A stretch of 64,000 nt of DNA. Origin: Oceanospirillaceae bacterium (lineage in GTDB: Bacteria > Pseudomonadota > Gammaproteobacteria > Pseudomonadales > Balneatricaceae). The stretch covers positions 19,793 to 83,792 of the forward strand of contig NYZU01000022.1 of assembly GCA_002686055.1 (NCBI GenBank), written 5' to 3'. The translations under genes and the position numbers were made by a program. Under the pieces are notes generated by a model. That model saw only the letters and a list, made by a program, of their open reading frames with translations. It was not told the origin of the DNA and did no database searches. Shown here piece after piece: positions 27,661 to 37,180 of the stretch (positions are counted from its first letter, which is position 1; every line of letters starts with the position of its first letter).

Positions 27661-27733
27661 AAAAGATCAGAAATCAAGTTTGGTTGTGATTTTGATCTGC
27701 GCTAGCTAAATATTTTGGTATTTAGTTAACCAG

Positions 27734-28390
27734 TCAGCGCAAGCTGATAATGGGCCAACCACAAGCTTGGGCATGGGCGCGTAGTTTGTCGTCGGGATCC
27801 ACCGCCACGGGTTCGTCTACTTCTTGCAACAGGGGTATATCGTTAAAAGAATCACTGTAGAAGCGGGCACCAGTCAGGCTGAGATCGGTGGTGTCTAACC
27901 AGTCTTTAAGTTTGCTGATTTTGCCTTCCTGAATACAGGGGGTACCAATTATATTGCCTGTATACTGGTCATTTATCTGCTCAGCAGTGGTGGAAATAAG
28001 AATATCAACGCCCATATATTTGGCAATGGGGTAGGTAATAAAGTCGTGGGTGGCGGTGATAATAATAATGGTATCACCCGCTTCACGATGCTGTTGCAAT
28101 AATTCTTGGCCCTTAGGCAGAACCATAGGGATAATATGTTCATGCATAAAGCGGTAATGCAATTTATTGAGTTCTTCTTTGCTATAACGACTAAGGGGCT
28201 CCAATGCAAAAGCGGCATAGGCATACATATCCAAGCAACCATTTTGGTAGTCTTGATAGAACTGATCGTTTTGTTGCTTAAAGTAGTCACCGTCCACCAG
28301 TTGGTTGGCGACCATAAATTCTCCCCAGCTGTGGTCGCTATCACCACCTAGTAGTGTGTTGTCCAGATCAAAAAGGGCAAGTCGAGTCAT
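27734..28390 (-). CDS. HAD-IB family phosphatase (possible histidinol-phosphatase)
   Basis: A 218-residue SerB-like HAD hydrolase: motif I FDLDNTLL, motif II ITATHDF, motif III around KLKDW, motif IV YSDSFNDIPLL. Divergent from rppH-ptsP. The orthologous position in P. aeruginosa is PA0335, which I recall being reported as a histidinol-phosphate phosphatase. That would make this the missing HisN/HisB-N step, but a phosphoserine phosphatase-like role is also possible. Function is inferred from position; the fold is certain. Confidence 0.85.
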   Translation of the reverse strand: MTRLALFDLDNTLLGGDSDHSWGEFMVANQLVDGDYFKQQNDQFYQDYQNGCLDMYAYAAFALEPLSRYSKEELNKLHYRFMHEHIIPMVLPKGQELLQQHREAGDTIIIITATHDFITYPIAKYMGVDILISTTAEQINDQYTGNIIGTPCIQEGKISKLKDWLDTTDLSLTGARFYSDSFNDIPLLQEVDEPVAVDPDDKLRAHAQACGWPIISLR

Positions 28391-28563
28391 AATCTTGGTT
28401 CTCTTTGGCTACTTTGGGCCACAGTGGTCTGCTACATAATAGCTTCGATTGGGTAGAAGCTATCTAATTGAATTGTAAAACTTATCTTATTCTACTATAG
28501 AAGTTGTTGTTGATGCGCTTTTTATGGAACAATGGGGTATGAGAAATTTTTTGGTGAAAAACC

Positions 28564-29082
28564 GTGATAGATAAAGATGGTTTTCGCCCTAACGTAGGTA
28601 TTATTCTCGCTAACTCCAAAGGTCAGGTATTGTGGGCAAAACGGGTTGGTTGGGATGCTTGGCAGTTTCCTCAGGGGGGTATTGATGCCCATGAGACGCC
28701 AGAGCAAGCTTTGTTTAGGGAGTTAAAAGAAGAGGTAGGCCTTGATCCACATCATGTGGAGGTATTGGCCTGTACTCGTGGTTGGCTGCGTTATCGTTTG
28801 CCAAAACGTATGGTTCGACATGGTTCCCATCCGGTATGTATTGGGCAAAAACAAAAATGGTTTTTGCTAAAAATGCTGGCTGATGATGATGCCGTACAGA
28901 CTATGTCTGGTGAGACCCCTGAGTTTGATGACTGGCAGTGGGTAAGCTATTGGTATCCTGTGGCACAGGTGGTGCCCTTTAAGCGCGAAGTCTATCGACG
29001 GGCAATGAAGGAACTCTGTCCCCGTCATTCAAGACTGGTTTATCAAAGACAAAATCTGACCTCACAGTATCAGGAAGACTGA
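28564..29082 (+). CDS. rppH: RNA pyrophosphohydrolase RppH
   Basis: RppH removes pyrophosphate from the 5' end of mRNAs and so starts RNase E-dependent decay. The 172-residue protein starts at a GTG ([15 protein letters not shown]), which is where the family begins. The Nudix box [23 protein letters not shown] fits G-x5-E-x7-REUxEExGU. Conserved WLRYRLPKR and KQKWFLL are present. It leads into ptsP eight bases later, the conserved pair. Confidence 0.95.
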   Translation: MIDKDGFRPNVGIILANSKGQVLWAKRVGWDAWQFPQGGIDAHETPEQALFRELKEEVGLDPHHVEVLACTRGWLRYRLPKRMVRHGSHPVCIGQKQKWFLLKMLADDDAVQTMSGETPEFDDWQWVSYWYPVAQVVPFKREVYRRAMKELCPRHSRLVYQRQNLTSQYQED

Positions 29083-29090
29083 GGCACGTT

Positions 29091-31379
29091 ATGCTAGCAA
29101 GTATCAAAAAAATCACCCAACAAGTCGCGGCAGCTGATGATTTACAGTCGGCGCTGGATCTTGTTGTGGATAACGTGAAGCGCGCCATGCGCACAGATAT
29201 TTGCTCCATTTATTTGCATTTTCCGGCCACTGAAAATTTTGTCTTAATGTCCACCAAAGGTTTGGATCAGGGAGCTATTGGTAATTTATGTATTCCTACG
29301 GATAAAGGCTTAGTTGGCTTTGTAGCCAAGCGCTCAGAGCCTTTTCGCACTAATAACGCCTCTGCCCATCACAACTTTCATCCAGTAGAGGGCATTGGTG
29401 AGGAACCTTTTAATGCCTTTTTAGGTGTGCCCATTGTGCATCATCGTGTGGTATTGGGGGTGTTGGTCGTCCAGCATGGCGATAGCCGACAATATACCGA
29501 TGACGATGAAGCCATGTTGGTTACTCTGTCTGCCCAGTTGGCTGGTTTTATTGCCCATGCTGAGGCCACTGGTGGTGGTTTACGCGCTAATGTATTAGCC
29601 GACGAACAATCCACTGATGTTTGCTATACCGGTGTTTGTGGTGTTGGTGGGGTGGCCATTGCATCGGTCGCAGTGATTTCACCGCCGGCGGACTTTAAAA
29701 AGGTGCCTGACCGCGAATGTGAAGATATTGAAGCCGAGGTAGAATCTTTCCAAAATGCTTTGCAGGCCGTGCGCCGCAAAATTAAGGTGGTTAGCCGTAT
29801 GTTGGCACGCAGCCTTAAGGATCAGGAGCACGAGCTGTTTGAAGTTTATATGCGCATGCTCGATGATAATGCTCTGGCTGGAGAGATTATTGCCAGAATT
29901 CGTGAGGGGCAATGGGCTCAGGGTGCCTTAAAACATGTAATTCGACAGCATGTACAGGCCTTTGAAATCATGGATGATCCCTACTTGCGTGAGCGCGCCA
30001 CGGATATTCGTGACTTAGGTCGACGGGTGTTAGCTGAGTTGCAACAAACCCAAACCCAAGCCCGAACATACGCTGATGCGACGGTACTAGTCGCTGAAGA
30101 AGTGACAGCAACCATGTTGGCTGAGGTACCCGTAGATAAGTTACAGGCGATTGTTTCTATTCGTGGTTCCAGTAACTCTCACGCCGCTATTCTAGCCCGC
30201 TCGATGGGTATTCCAACGGTAATGGGGGCAGTGGACTTCCCTTACACCCGTATGGAAGGCCGAGAAATCATTATTGATGGTCACTTGGGGCATATTTATG
30301 TCAATCCGAGTGCTGACTTATATCACCATTATGAACAGGTCATTGTTGAGGAAGCTAACTTCTCCAAAGAATTGGAGGTGCTGCGTGATTTGCCGGCTGA
30401 AACCCGCGATGGCCATACGGTGTCATTATTAGTTAATACCAGTTTGCCTATTGATGTCAGTCGCTCTTTAGAGCGCGGCGCTGAAGGGGTGGGTCTGTAT
30501 CGCACAGAGGTGCCCTTTATGATTAAAGAGCATTTTCCTTCAGAGCAGGAACAAATTGATTGTTATCGTACTCAGCTAGAGGGCTTTGCTCCCCGTCCTG
30601 TGACCATGCGTACATTGGATATTGGTGGGGATAAATCCTTACCATATTTCCCTATTGAAGAAGATAATCCGTTTTTGGGTTGGCGGGGTATCCGCGTGAC
30701 TTTGGACCATCCGGAAATCTTTCTGGTCCAAATTAGAGCTATGTTAAAAGCTAATCAGGGCTTAAATAATCTGCAAATTCTATTGCCCATGGTGACTCAT
30801 GTAAGTGAAGTTGATGAGGCTTTAACCCTTATTGATCAGGCTTATCAGGAGATCTTGGAGGAAGGTTGTCAGGTCGATAAGCCTCCTGTTGGAGTTATGA
30901 TTGAAGTACCTGCGGCGGTTTATCAAGCTAGCCAATTAGCGGCTAAGGTTGATTTTATTTCTGTGGGTAGTAATGACCTAACCCAATATTTGCTGGCAGT
31001 AGATCGTGATAATCCCCAGGTTGCTGAGCTTTACCATGCCTTGCACCCTGCCGTATTAGCTGCTTTGCAGCAGATTGTTGATGCTGGAAAGACGGCCAAT
31101 ATTCCAGTCAGTCTTTGTGGTGAGTTGGCTAGTGATCCTGCTGGCGCGCTGTTACTGATGGCCATGGGTTATGATACCTTATCGATGAATGCGGCTGGCT
31201 TACCTAAGGTTAAGTCGGCATTGCGTAATTTCACTTTGCAGCAAGCCCAAACCATGTTGCAAGATGCCTTGGCCAAATCGAACTCCGACCAAGTTGAGGA
31301 GCTGGTAAAAGAATCTATGGAAGCAGCTGGTCTTAATCGCTTGCATAGTCATGTGGTTAAGCTAAAAGCAAAATCCTGA
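29091..31379 (+). CDS. ptsP: PTS-Ntr enzyme I (EI-Ntr, PtsP)
   Basis: PtsP passes phosphate from PEP to NPr in the nitrogen-related PTS, a regulatory phosphorelay. The 762-residue protein has an N-terminal GAF domain (about 15-155), a NPr-binding domain (about 180-330), the phospho-histidine in GSSNSHAAILARS (His364) and the PEP-binding TIM barrel with SVGSNDLTQY and the cysteine in SLCGELASD. Its 3' end overlaps the convergent NRDE gene by 31 bases, which could allow antisense interference. Confidence 0.96.
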   Translation: MLASIKKITQQVAAADDLQSALDLVVDNVKRAMRTDICSIYLHFPATENFVLMSTKGLDQGAIGNLCIPTDKGLVGFVAKRSEPFRTNNASAHHNFHPVEGIGEEPFNAFLGVPIVHHRVVLGVLVVQHGDSRQYTDDDEAMLVTLSAQLAGFIAHAEATGGGLRANVLADEQSTDVCYTGVCGVGGVAIASVAVISPPADFKKVPDRECEDIEAEVESFQNALQAVRRKIKVVSRMLARSLKDQEHELFEVYMRMLDDNALAGEIIARIREGQWAQGALKHVIRQHVQAFEIMDDPYLRERATDIRDLGRRVLAELQQTQTQARTYADATVLVAEEVTATMLAEVPVDKLQAIVSIRGSSNSHAAILARSMGIPTVMGAVDFPYTRMEGREIIIDGHLGHIYVNPSADLYHHYEQVIVEEANFSKELEVLRDLPAETRDGHTVSLLVNTSLPIDVSRSLERGAEGVGLYRTEVPFMIKEHFPSEQEQIDCYRTQLEGFAPRPVTMRTLDIGGDKSLPYFPIEEDNPFLGWRGIRVTLDHPEIFLVQIRAMLKANQGLNNLQILLPMVTHVSEVDEALTLIDQAYQEILEEGCQVDKPPVGVMIEVPAAVYQASQLAAKVDFISVGSNDLTQYLLAVDRDNPQVAELYHALHPAVLAALQQIVDAGKTANIPVSLCGELASDPAGALLLMAMGYDTLSMNAAGLPKVKSALRNFTLQQAQTMLQDALAKSNSDQVEELVKESMEAAGLNRLHSHVVKLKAKS

Positions 31380-32110
31380 TCAAGACTATCTGCTTTATCA
31401 AAGTCACGTTCTTTAATCCCTAACTGCTCCTGCTGATCCTGTAGCAGACTAATGCAGGTGCGGGTGCCATAATCCATAGCTGGAGCATCAATAAAACAAG
31501 CCGAAAGTCTTTGCTCCCAAGCCAAGGGAATACCCGTATCGGGTAGTAAATGATCGGCAGCGATTTGTTTATCGTGCATTAGTCCTTGTAGATCTTGGTG
31601 ACTAACCACTGCTTGTTGCAGTAACTTCTGCATATGCGTTTTCACTTTCTGTACTTTCGGCCAATTGCTATCCAGACCAGCATTGCTTAAACCATAAATA
31701 CCTGCTGCCAACTTCTGTGGAGGCTGGTGGTTATGGTTACCAAAATAAACCAACTCTTTACCATCCCATAGTAAAATATTGTAACCATCAAACAGCTCTT
31801 TGCTGATGGTATTAGCAAAGCTTATAGCTGAATCTCCCTGTTGCAGAAATCTGACACAAAGCTCGCCTCGAGATGCGCCTTTAATAGCAGTAGCGTTACC
31901 ATCGCGGAAATTAGTCAGTGCCGCCCAGCGCCCATTTGGGCTAATACCAAACCAGGTACCATTGCCTTTTAGATCCTTGCCAGCAAGGATCTTAGGTTGT
32001 TGCCAGTAGTGCATACGTTGGGTTGGTCGCTGGCGAAATTCGTCTCGATTTGCCGCCATTAGTAAGGGATAGTTAGGGTGTATTTGGTGGGCAACAACGA
32101 TCAAACACAT
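31349..32110 (-). CDS. NRDE/TANGO2 family protein
   Basis: A 253-residue NRDE-domain protein (TANGO2 family) with Cys2 right after Met, a possible N-terminal nucleophile, and the name-giving motif AANRDEF. The family is widespread in bacteria and eukaryotes; the eukaryotic TANGO2 has been tied to haem or lipid handling, but the biochemical role is unsettled. It is the last gene of the folA-TauE-lgt run, four bases after lgt, and its 3' end overlaps ptsP. Confidence 0.88.
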   Translation of the reverse strand: MCLIVVAHQIHPNYPLLMAANRDEFRQRPTQRMHYWQQPKILAGKDLKGNGTWFGISPNGRWAALTNFRDGNATAIKGASRGELCVRFLQQGDSAISFANTISKELFDGYNILLWDGKELVYFGNHNHQPPQKLAAGIYGLSNAGLDSNWPKVQKVKTHMQKLLQQAVVSHQDLQGLMHDKQIAADHLLPDTGIPLAWEQRLSACFIDAPAMDYGTRTCISLLQDQQEQLGIKERDFDKADSLDQDFAFSLTT

Positions 32111-32114
32111 AGGC

Positions 32115-32882
32115 TTACCGAGCTTTACGTAACAGTAAATACAGACCTAAAGCAATCATCGGCATGGATAATAACTGGCCTTGGGTAAGCCAGCCAAAGG
32201 CAATAAAATTAAGATGGGCATCGGGTTGTCGAGCAAACTCGACAACCAAACGTTGGCCACCATAGCCTAATAAAAACATACCCGATACCTGTAAGTTGGC
32301 GCGAGGTTTCGCCGAATATAGCCACACTAGTATAAATAGGAAGATGCCTTCCAGGGCAAATTGATACAGTTGTGATGGGTGCCTTGCCAGCTGGTCGACA
32401 TGGGGGAAAACCATACCCCAAGGTAGTTCTGTGGGGCGTCCCCATAGCTCGCCACCAATAAAATTACCCAATCGTCCTGCACCAAGACCTAGGGGTACAA
32501 TCGGTGCCACAAAGTCCATAATGCTAGCAAAACTACGTTGTTGCCTGCGGGCACAAAATATCACGGCCAGAATGACACCGATTAGGCCGCCATGGAAAGA
32601 CATACCACCTTCCCATACTCGCAAAATCATGCTGGGTTCTTTAATAAAAGCGCCAAATTGATAGAACAGGATATACCCTATGCGGCCACCTAGCACGACG
32701 CCAATCGCGCCATAGAAAATAATATCGCTAACCTGCTCTTTGCTAAAACCGGCAATGGATGCTCGACGCATGGCTAGCCACCATGCCGAAACAAAGGCCA
32801 GCATATACATAATGCCATACCAATGAATGCTGATAGGCCCTAGCTGCAGGGCAATCGGATCAATATTGGGATAAGTCAGCAT
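32115..32882 (-). CDS. lgt: Phosphatidylglycerol-prolipoprotein diacylglyceryl transferase
   Basis: Lgt attaches diacylglycerol to the lipobox cysteine of prolipoproteins in the inner membrane. The 255-residue protein has about seven membrane segments and the signature GGMSFHGGLIGV, with the GRLGNFIGGELWGRPT segment around the essential arginine. It is shorter than E. coli Lgt (291) but in the range of Pseudomonas-type enzymes. It would modify, among others, the M16 lipoprotein of this window. Confidence 0.96.
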   Translation of the reverse strand: MLTYPNIDPIALQLGPISIHWYGIMYMLAFVSAWWLAMRRASIAGFSKEQVSDIIFYGAIGVVLGGRIGYILFYQFGAFIKEPSMILRVWEGGMSFHGGLIGVILAVIFCARRQQRSFASIMDFVAPIVPLGLGAGRLGNFIGGELWGRPTELPWGMVFPHVDQLARHPSQLYQFALEGIFLFILVWLYSAKPRANLQVSGMFLLGYGGQRLVVEFARQPDAHLNFIAFGWLTQGQLLSMPMIALGLYLLLRKAR

Positions 32883-32902
32883 ACAATGGTTCCTGATACT
32901 GG

Positions 32903-33697
32903 TTAAAAAATAAAATTACTTAGCATGCGTATACCTACCAATATCAGCAGTACAGCAAACATGAATTGTAGCCATTGTGCTGGCATCTTATGGGCCAAGC
33001 GGGCTCCAAAATGGGCACTAATCGCACTGGTGAGCAAAATACCTAACAGGGCAGGTAGATAAACATATCCTAGAGCATAGCTCGGCAGATTGTCTATATT
33101 TTGCCCGAGGATAATATTTGTGGTGGCGCCTACCAAGCCAATGGCTAGACCACAAGCCGCCGCTGTAGCCACGGCTTGCTTTATCAGCACACCGCGGTTA
33201 ACTAGCCAAGCAACAAGAAGGTTGCCACCACCGATACCAAACAGGGCCGATGCCCAACCAATTAATGTGCCTGTGATTGTGATAACCAGCTTATTAGGGA
33301 GTTGTTTGCTAGCTGGGCGTTGCGTAAGTAGGAGCATCTTGCCACCTAGATAGATTACAAACACCCCAAAGATAGCTTGTAAGATATGGCTTGGCAGGGC
33401 GATGGCTGTATTAACCCCAATAAAGGCACCTAGCAACATGCCTAATGCCACTGGCTTAGCAAGACTCCAGACAATGGCTTGCTTTTTTTGATGAGTGTAG
33501 ATAGCAGTGAGGGCGGTAAAAACAATATTAGCGAGGGAGGTGGCGACAGCCATATGCATCACTAGGTTGGTATCTATACCCTGTAAGGTAAAGGCAAAAA
33601 CCAAGGCTGGTACTACAATAACGCCACCACCAATACCAAATAAACCAGCCAATAAGCCAGCAATGGCACCGACCAGTAGATAAATCAGCAATAACAT
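32903..33697 (-). CDS. TauE/SafE family membrane permease
   Basis: A 264-residue inner-membrane protein of the TauE/SafE family with eight predicted membrane segments built from two homologous halves, each with the motif FGIGGG (LFGIGGGVIVVPAL and LFGIGGGNLLVAW). Family members export or import sulfur-containing organic anions, but the substrate here cannot be told. It lies just upstream of lgt, as in Pseudomonas. Confidence 0.88.
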   Translation of the reverse strand: MLLLIYLLVGAIAGLLAGLFGIGGGVIVVPALVFAFTLQGIDTNLVMHMAVATSLANIVFTALTAIYTHQKKQAIVWSLAKPVALGMLLGAFIGVNTAIALPSHILQAIFGVFVIYLGGKMLLLTQRPASKQLPNKLVITITGTLIGWASALFGIGGGNLLVAWLVNRGVLIKQAVATAAACGLAIGLVGATTNIILGQNIDNLPSYALGYVYLPALLGILLTSAISAHFGARLAHKMPAQWLQFMFAVLLILVGIRMLSNFIF

Positions 33698-33767
33698 AGC
33701 TGGTGCTCATTAGTGATAGTTAAATCACTAAAATAATACTCCAAACTGCGTCTAACCAATGGCGCTA

Positions 33768-34280
33768 TCATGCGCTCTCTGTCCGATCCATAACTAGGTA
33801 GCTGAAATCATAAGGGTTAGGTTCCTCGGCAGCGATATCTTCGCGAGCAATTTCTTGCCATTGGCTTGGGTCTAGTTCTGGAAACCAAGCATCACCCTCT
33901 ACATGGCGGTGAACTCGGGTCAGATAAACACGTGCTGCCATGGGCAAGGCCTGCTTATATATTTGGGCGCCACCTATAATCATAATTTCTTCACCTCCGT
34001 TAACCAGCACTAGGCTTTCTGCGAGATCAATCGCGGCTTGCAGGCTGGCCACCACATGAATACCCTCAGCTGGGTAATCGCTATTGCGGGTGATAACAAT
34101 ATTGTCGCGGCCGGGGAGGGGCTTGCCAATAGATTCGTAGGTTTTACGTCCCATTATCACCGGCTTAGCCATGGTTATTGCTTTAAAGTAGGTGAGGTCA
34201 CCAGGTAGATACCAAGGGAGTTGGTTATCGCGACCGATAACGTTATTTTCTGAAGCGGCGACAATCAATGCTAGGGACAT
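33768..34280 (-). CDS. folA: Dihydrofolate reductase
   Basis: FolA reduces dihydrofolate to tetrahydrofolate with NADPH. The true start is ATG 34280 ([16 protein letters not shown]), not 34361, giving 170 residues. The catalytic aspartate follows in the [15 protein letters not shown] segment, and [15 protein letters not shown] and [11 protein letters not shown] are the NADPH-binding parts. Divergent from thyA, whose product makes the dihydrofolate that this enzyme recycles. Confidence 0.96.
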   Translation of the reverse strand: MSLALIVAASENNVIGRDNQLPWYLPGDLTYFKAITMAKPVIMGRKTYESIGKPLPGRDNIVITRNSDYPAEGIHVVASLQAAIDLAESLVLVNGGEEIMIIGGAQIYKQALPMAARVYLTRVHRHVEGDAWFPELDPSQWQEIAREDIAAEEPNPYDFSYLVMDRTESA

Positions 34281-34332
34281 AGTTTGTTGGTCATTTAAGT
34301 TGGTAAACACTAGAGGATATTGTACTAGGCTC

Positions 34333-34359
34333 GCTTGCAATCTGCTAACATATGCAAGC
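34333..34359. promoter_or_regulatory. Inverted repeat between folA and thyA
   Basis: GCTTGCA (34333-34339) and TGCAAGC (34353-34359) are perfect 7-base arms separated by 13 bases in the 109-base divergent gap. It may be an operator for both genes. No known regulator is recognised. Confidence 0.35.
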
Positions 34360-34389
34360 AAAAGTTTTTCTGTAAATGGTTTGGAAGAA

Positions 34390-35241
34390 ATGAAGCAATA
34401 TCTCGATTTATGTCAGCGCATTATTGATGAAGGTGTTTGGATTGACAATGAACGCACTGGCAAGCGCTGTTTAACAGTAATCAATGCTGATTTAACCTAT
34501 AATGTTGGGGCGGCTGAATTTCCTCTGGTAACAACGCGAAAAAGTTATTACAAGTCAGCTATTGCTGAGTTATTGGGTTATATCCGTGGCTATGATAATG
34601 CCGCTGACTTCCGCCGTCTGGGTACCAAGACCTGGGATGCTAATGCCAATCTAAATGAAGCTTGGCTTAATAATCCTTACCGTAAAGGTGAAGATGATTG
34701 TGGCTTTATTTATGGCAAAGTAGGGCGCAATTTCCCCAAGCCAGATGGTGGCAGCCTGGATTTACTGCGCAAAATTTATGACGACTTAAAAGCCGGTCGT
34801 GATGATCGGGGTGAGATATATACCTTTTACCATCCGGGTGCTTTTCATATGGGTTGTCTGCGCCCATGTATGTATAGTCATCACTTTTCTTTATTAGGGG
34901 ATACTCTCTATTTAAATAGTACGCAACGCAGTTGTGATGTGCCCTTGGGATTAAATTTTAATATGGTGCAGGTGTATTTTTTCCTTGCCATCATGGCTCA
35001 AATTACTGGTCATAAAGCAGGTCTTGCCTATCATAAGATAGTCAACGCTCATATCTATGAAGATCAATTGGCGTTAATGCGTGATGTGCAATTAAAGCGC
35101 GAGCCTTTTGCTCCACCGACATTAAATATCAATCCGGATATTAAAACCTTAGAAGATTTAGAAACTTGGGTAACTGTGGATGATTTTGAGGTGGTCGGCT
35201 ATGAAAGTCACCCACCTATTGCTTACCAGTTTTCAGTGTAA
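34390..35241 (+). CDS. thyA: Thymidylate synthase (Vibrio-like 283-residue type)
   Basis: ThyA methylates dUMP to dTMP using methylene-tetrahydrofolate. ATG 34390 with GGAAG upstream is the start; the ORF track extends back over folA. The catalytic cysteine is in [10 protein letters not shown], the phosphate-binding segment [15 protein letters not shown] is intact and [12 protein letters not shown] matches the HxY motif. Compared with the 264-residue E. coli enzyme it has DDRGE where E. coli has SRR, and Met where His follows the cysteine. From memory this matches a ThyA type seen in Vibrio and other marine bacteria. Confidence 0.94.
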   Translation: MKQYLDLCQRIIDEGVWIDNERTGKRCLTVINADLTYNVGAAEFPLVTTRKSYYKSAIAELLGYIRGYDNAADFRRLGTKTWDANANLNEAWLNNPYRKGEDDCGFIYGKVGRNFPKPDGGSLDLLRKIYDDLKAGRDDRGEIYTFYHPGAFHMGCLRPCMYSHHFSLLGDTLYLNSTQRSCDVPLGLNFNMVQVYFFLAIMAQITGHKAGLAYHKIVNAHIYEDQLALMRDVQLKREPFAPPTLNINPDIKTLEDLETWVTVDDFEVVGYESHPPIAYQFSV

Positions 35242-35254
35242 ATATCTAAACCAA

Positions 35255-35287
35255 ATGCTTAGGCAGAGCTTGCCCCTGCCTAAGCAT
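35255..35287. terminator. Perfect 12-bp hairpin between thyA and ilvD
   Basis: ATGCTTAGGCAG, loop AGCTTGCCC, CTGCCTAAGCAT between convergent stop codons. There is no clear T-run on the plus side, only TTGGTTTAGATATTT on the minus side. Probably ends or stabilises both messages. Confidence 0.55.
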
Positions 35288-35295
35288 AAAGGATA

Positions 35296-37140
35296 CTAGT
35301 CCAGCTTAGAAATATCCCGAACTGCCCCTTTATCGGCACTGGTGGCCATCTTGCCATAGGCTTTTAGAGCACTAGTGACTTTGCGTGGACGCTCAGCGGC
35401 TGGTTGCCAAGCGTTTTTGCCCTTCGCTTCCATAGCGGCACGTCGAGCAGCCAGCTCATCATCACTTACCATAACATCAATACTGCGATTGGGGATATCA
35501 ATGCGGATCATATCGCCTGCTTCAATCAGAGCGATATTGCCACCACCAGCCGCTTCTGGGGATACATGACCAATCGACAAACCAGATGTGCCACCAGAGA
35601 AGCGGCCATCGGTTAATAATGCACAGACTTTACCTAAACCCTTGGATTTTAGGTAACTGGTGGGGTAAAGCATTTCTTGCATACCAGGGCCACCACTTGG
35701 TCCTTCGTAGCGGATTACCACTACATCACCGGCTTTTACCTTATCGCCTAGGATATCAGCCACGGCATCATCTTGGCTTTCACAGATATGGGCAGGGCCT
35801 TCAAATACCCAGATACTTTCGTCAACGCCAGAGGTTTTAACAACGCAACCGTCTGCGGCCAGATTACCTTTTAGGACAGCTAAACCACCTTCCGTAGAAT
35901 AGGCATTTTCTAGACTACGGATACAACCGTCGGCGCGATCATCATCTAAGGTTGGCCAGCGAGTGGCCTGACTAAAGGCTGTTTGGGTAGGAATACCGGC
36001 AGGGCCAGCTTGATAAAATTGCGCAACATCAGCGTCTTTGCTATTCACAATATCCCATTTATCCAAAGCTTCCCCCATGGATGGGCTATGCACAGTGGGC
36101 TGATCCGTATGCAGTAAGCCAGCCCGGTTCAGTTCACCAAGAATACCCATTACGCCACCAGCCCGATGGACATCTTCCATATGATACTTAGGGGTATTGG
36201 GGGCCACTTTACATAGTTGAGGTACGCGTCGAGATAGAGCATCAATATTGCTCATATCAAAGTCTATTTCACCTTCTTGGGCGGCAGCCAACAGGTGCAG
36301 AATAGTATTGGTAGAGCCACCCATAGCGATATCCAGACTCATGGCGTTTTCAAAAGCGTTAAAGTTGGCAATATTGCGTGGTAGTAGGCTGGTTTCATCG
36401 TTTTCATAATAACGCTTGGTAATATCAACGATCATGCGACCAGCATTGAGGAATAGCTGTTCGCGATCAGCATGAGTGGCTAGCAAGGAGCCATTACCTG
36501 GTAAAGATAGTCCCAAAGCTTCCGTTAAGCAGTTCATTGAATTGGCAGTAAACATACCTGAACAAGAGCCACAGGTTGGGCAGGCGGAGCGTTCATACTC
36601 TTCAACTTTTTCATCGTCGGCATTGGGGTCAGCCGCGATTACCATGGCGTCAACCAGATCAAGTTTGTTCTCACTGAGTTTGGTTTTACCCGCTTCCATC
36701 GGGCCACCAGAGACAAAGATACAAGGAATATTAAGACGCATAGCAGCATTTAGCATGCCCGGGGTGATCTTGTCACAGTTAGAGATACACACCATGGCAT
36801 CAGCACAATGGGCATTAACCATATATTCTACCGAGTCGGAAATAATATCCCTAGAGGGCAAGGAATAGAGCATGCCATCGTGACCCATGGCAATACCATC
36901 ATCAACGGCTATAGTATTAAATTCTTTTGCCACACCACCAGCACGTTCGATTTCCCGCGCTACCAATTGTCCCAAATCTTTTAAATGCACATGGCCAGGT
37001 ACAAATTGGGTAAAGGAATTACAGACAGCAATAATAGGCTTTTTAAAGTCTTCGTCTTGCATGCCAGTGGCGCGCCATAAGGCACGAGCACCGGCCATAT
37101 TGCGGCCTGAAGTGGAAGTTTTAGAACGATATTGAGGCAT
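35296..37140 (-). CDS. ilvD: Dihydroxy-acid dehydratase
   Basis: IlvD is the iron-sulfur dehydratase of valine, leucine and isoleucine synthesis. The 614-residue protein matches the E. coli length (616). Cysteines for the cluster are seen in [21 protein letters not shown] and [20 protein letters not shown], and the end has [22 protein letters not shown]. It follows argA in the same direction after 40 bases. It is related to but distinct from edd at 58.6 kb. Confidence 0.97.
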   Translation of the reverse strand: MPQYRSKTSTSGRNMAGARALWRATGMQDEDFKKPIIAVCNSFTQFVPGHVHLKDLGQLVAREIERAGGVAKEFNTIAVDDGIAMGHDGMLYSLPSRDIISDSVEYMVNAHCADAMVCISNCDKITPGMLNAAMRLNIPCIFVSGGPMEAGKTKLSENKLDLVDAMVIAADPNADDEKVEEYERSACPTCGSCSGMFTANSMNCLTEALGLSLPGNGSLLATHADREQLFLNAGRMIVDITKRYYENDETSLLPRNIANFNAFENAMSLDIAMGGSTNTILHLLAAAQEGEIDFDMSNIDALSRRVPQLCKVAPNTPKYHMEDVHRAGGVMGILGELNRAGLLHTDQPTVHSPSMGEALDKWDIVNSKDADVAQFYQAGPAGIPTQTAFSQATRWPTLDDDRADGCIRSLENAYSTEGGLAVLKGNLAADGCVVKTSGVDESIWVFEGPAHICESQDDAVADILGDKVKAGDVVVIRYEGPSGGPGMQEMLYPTSYLKSKGLGKVCALLTDGRFSGGTSGLSIGHVSPEAAGGGNIALIEAGDMIRIDIPNRSIDVMVSDDELAARRAAMEAKGKNAWQPAAERPRKVTSALKAYGKMATSADKGAVRDISKLD

Positions 37141-37180
37141 AATCTTAGTCTGCTTTATGTTAATTGAGGGCGCGAACGTC

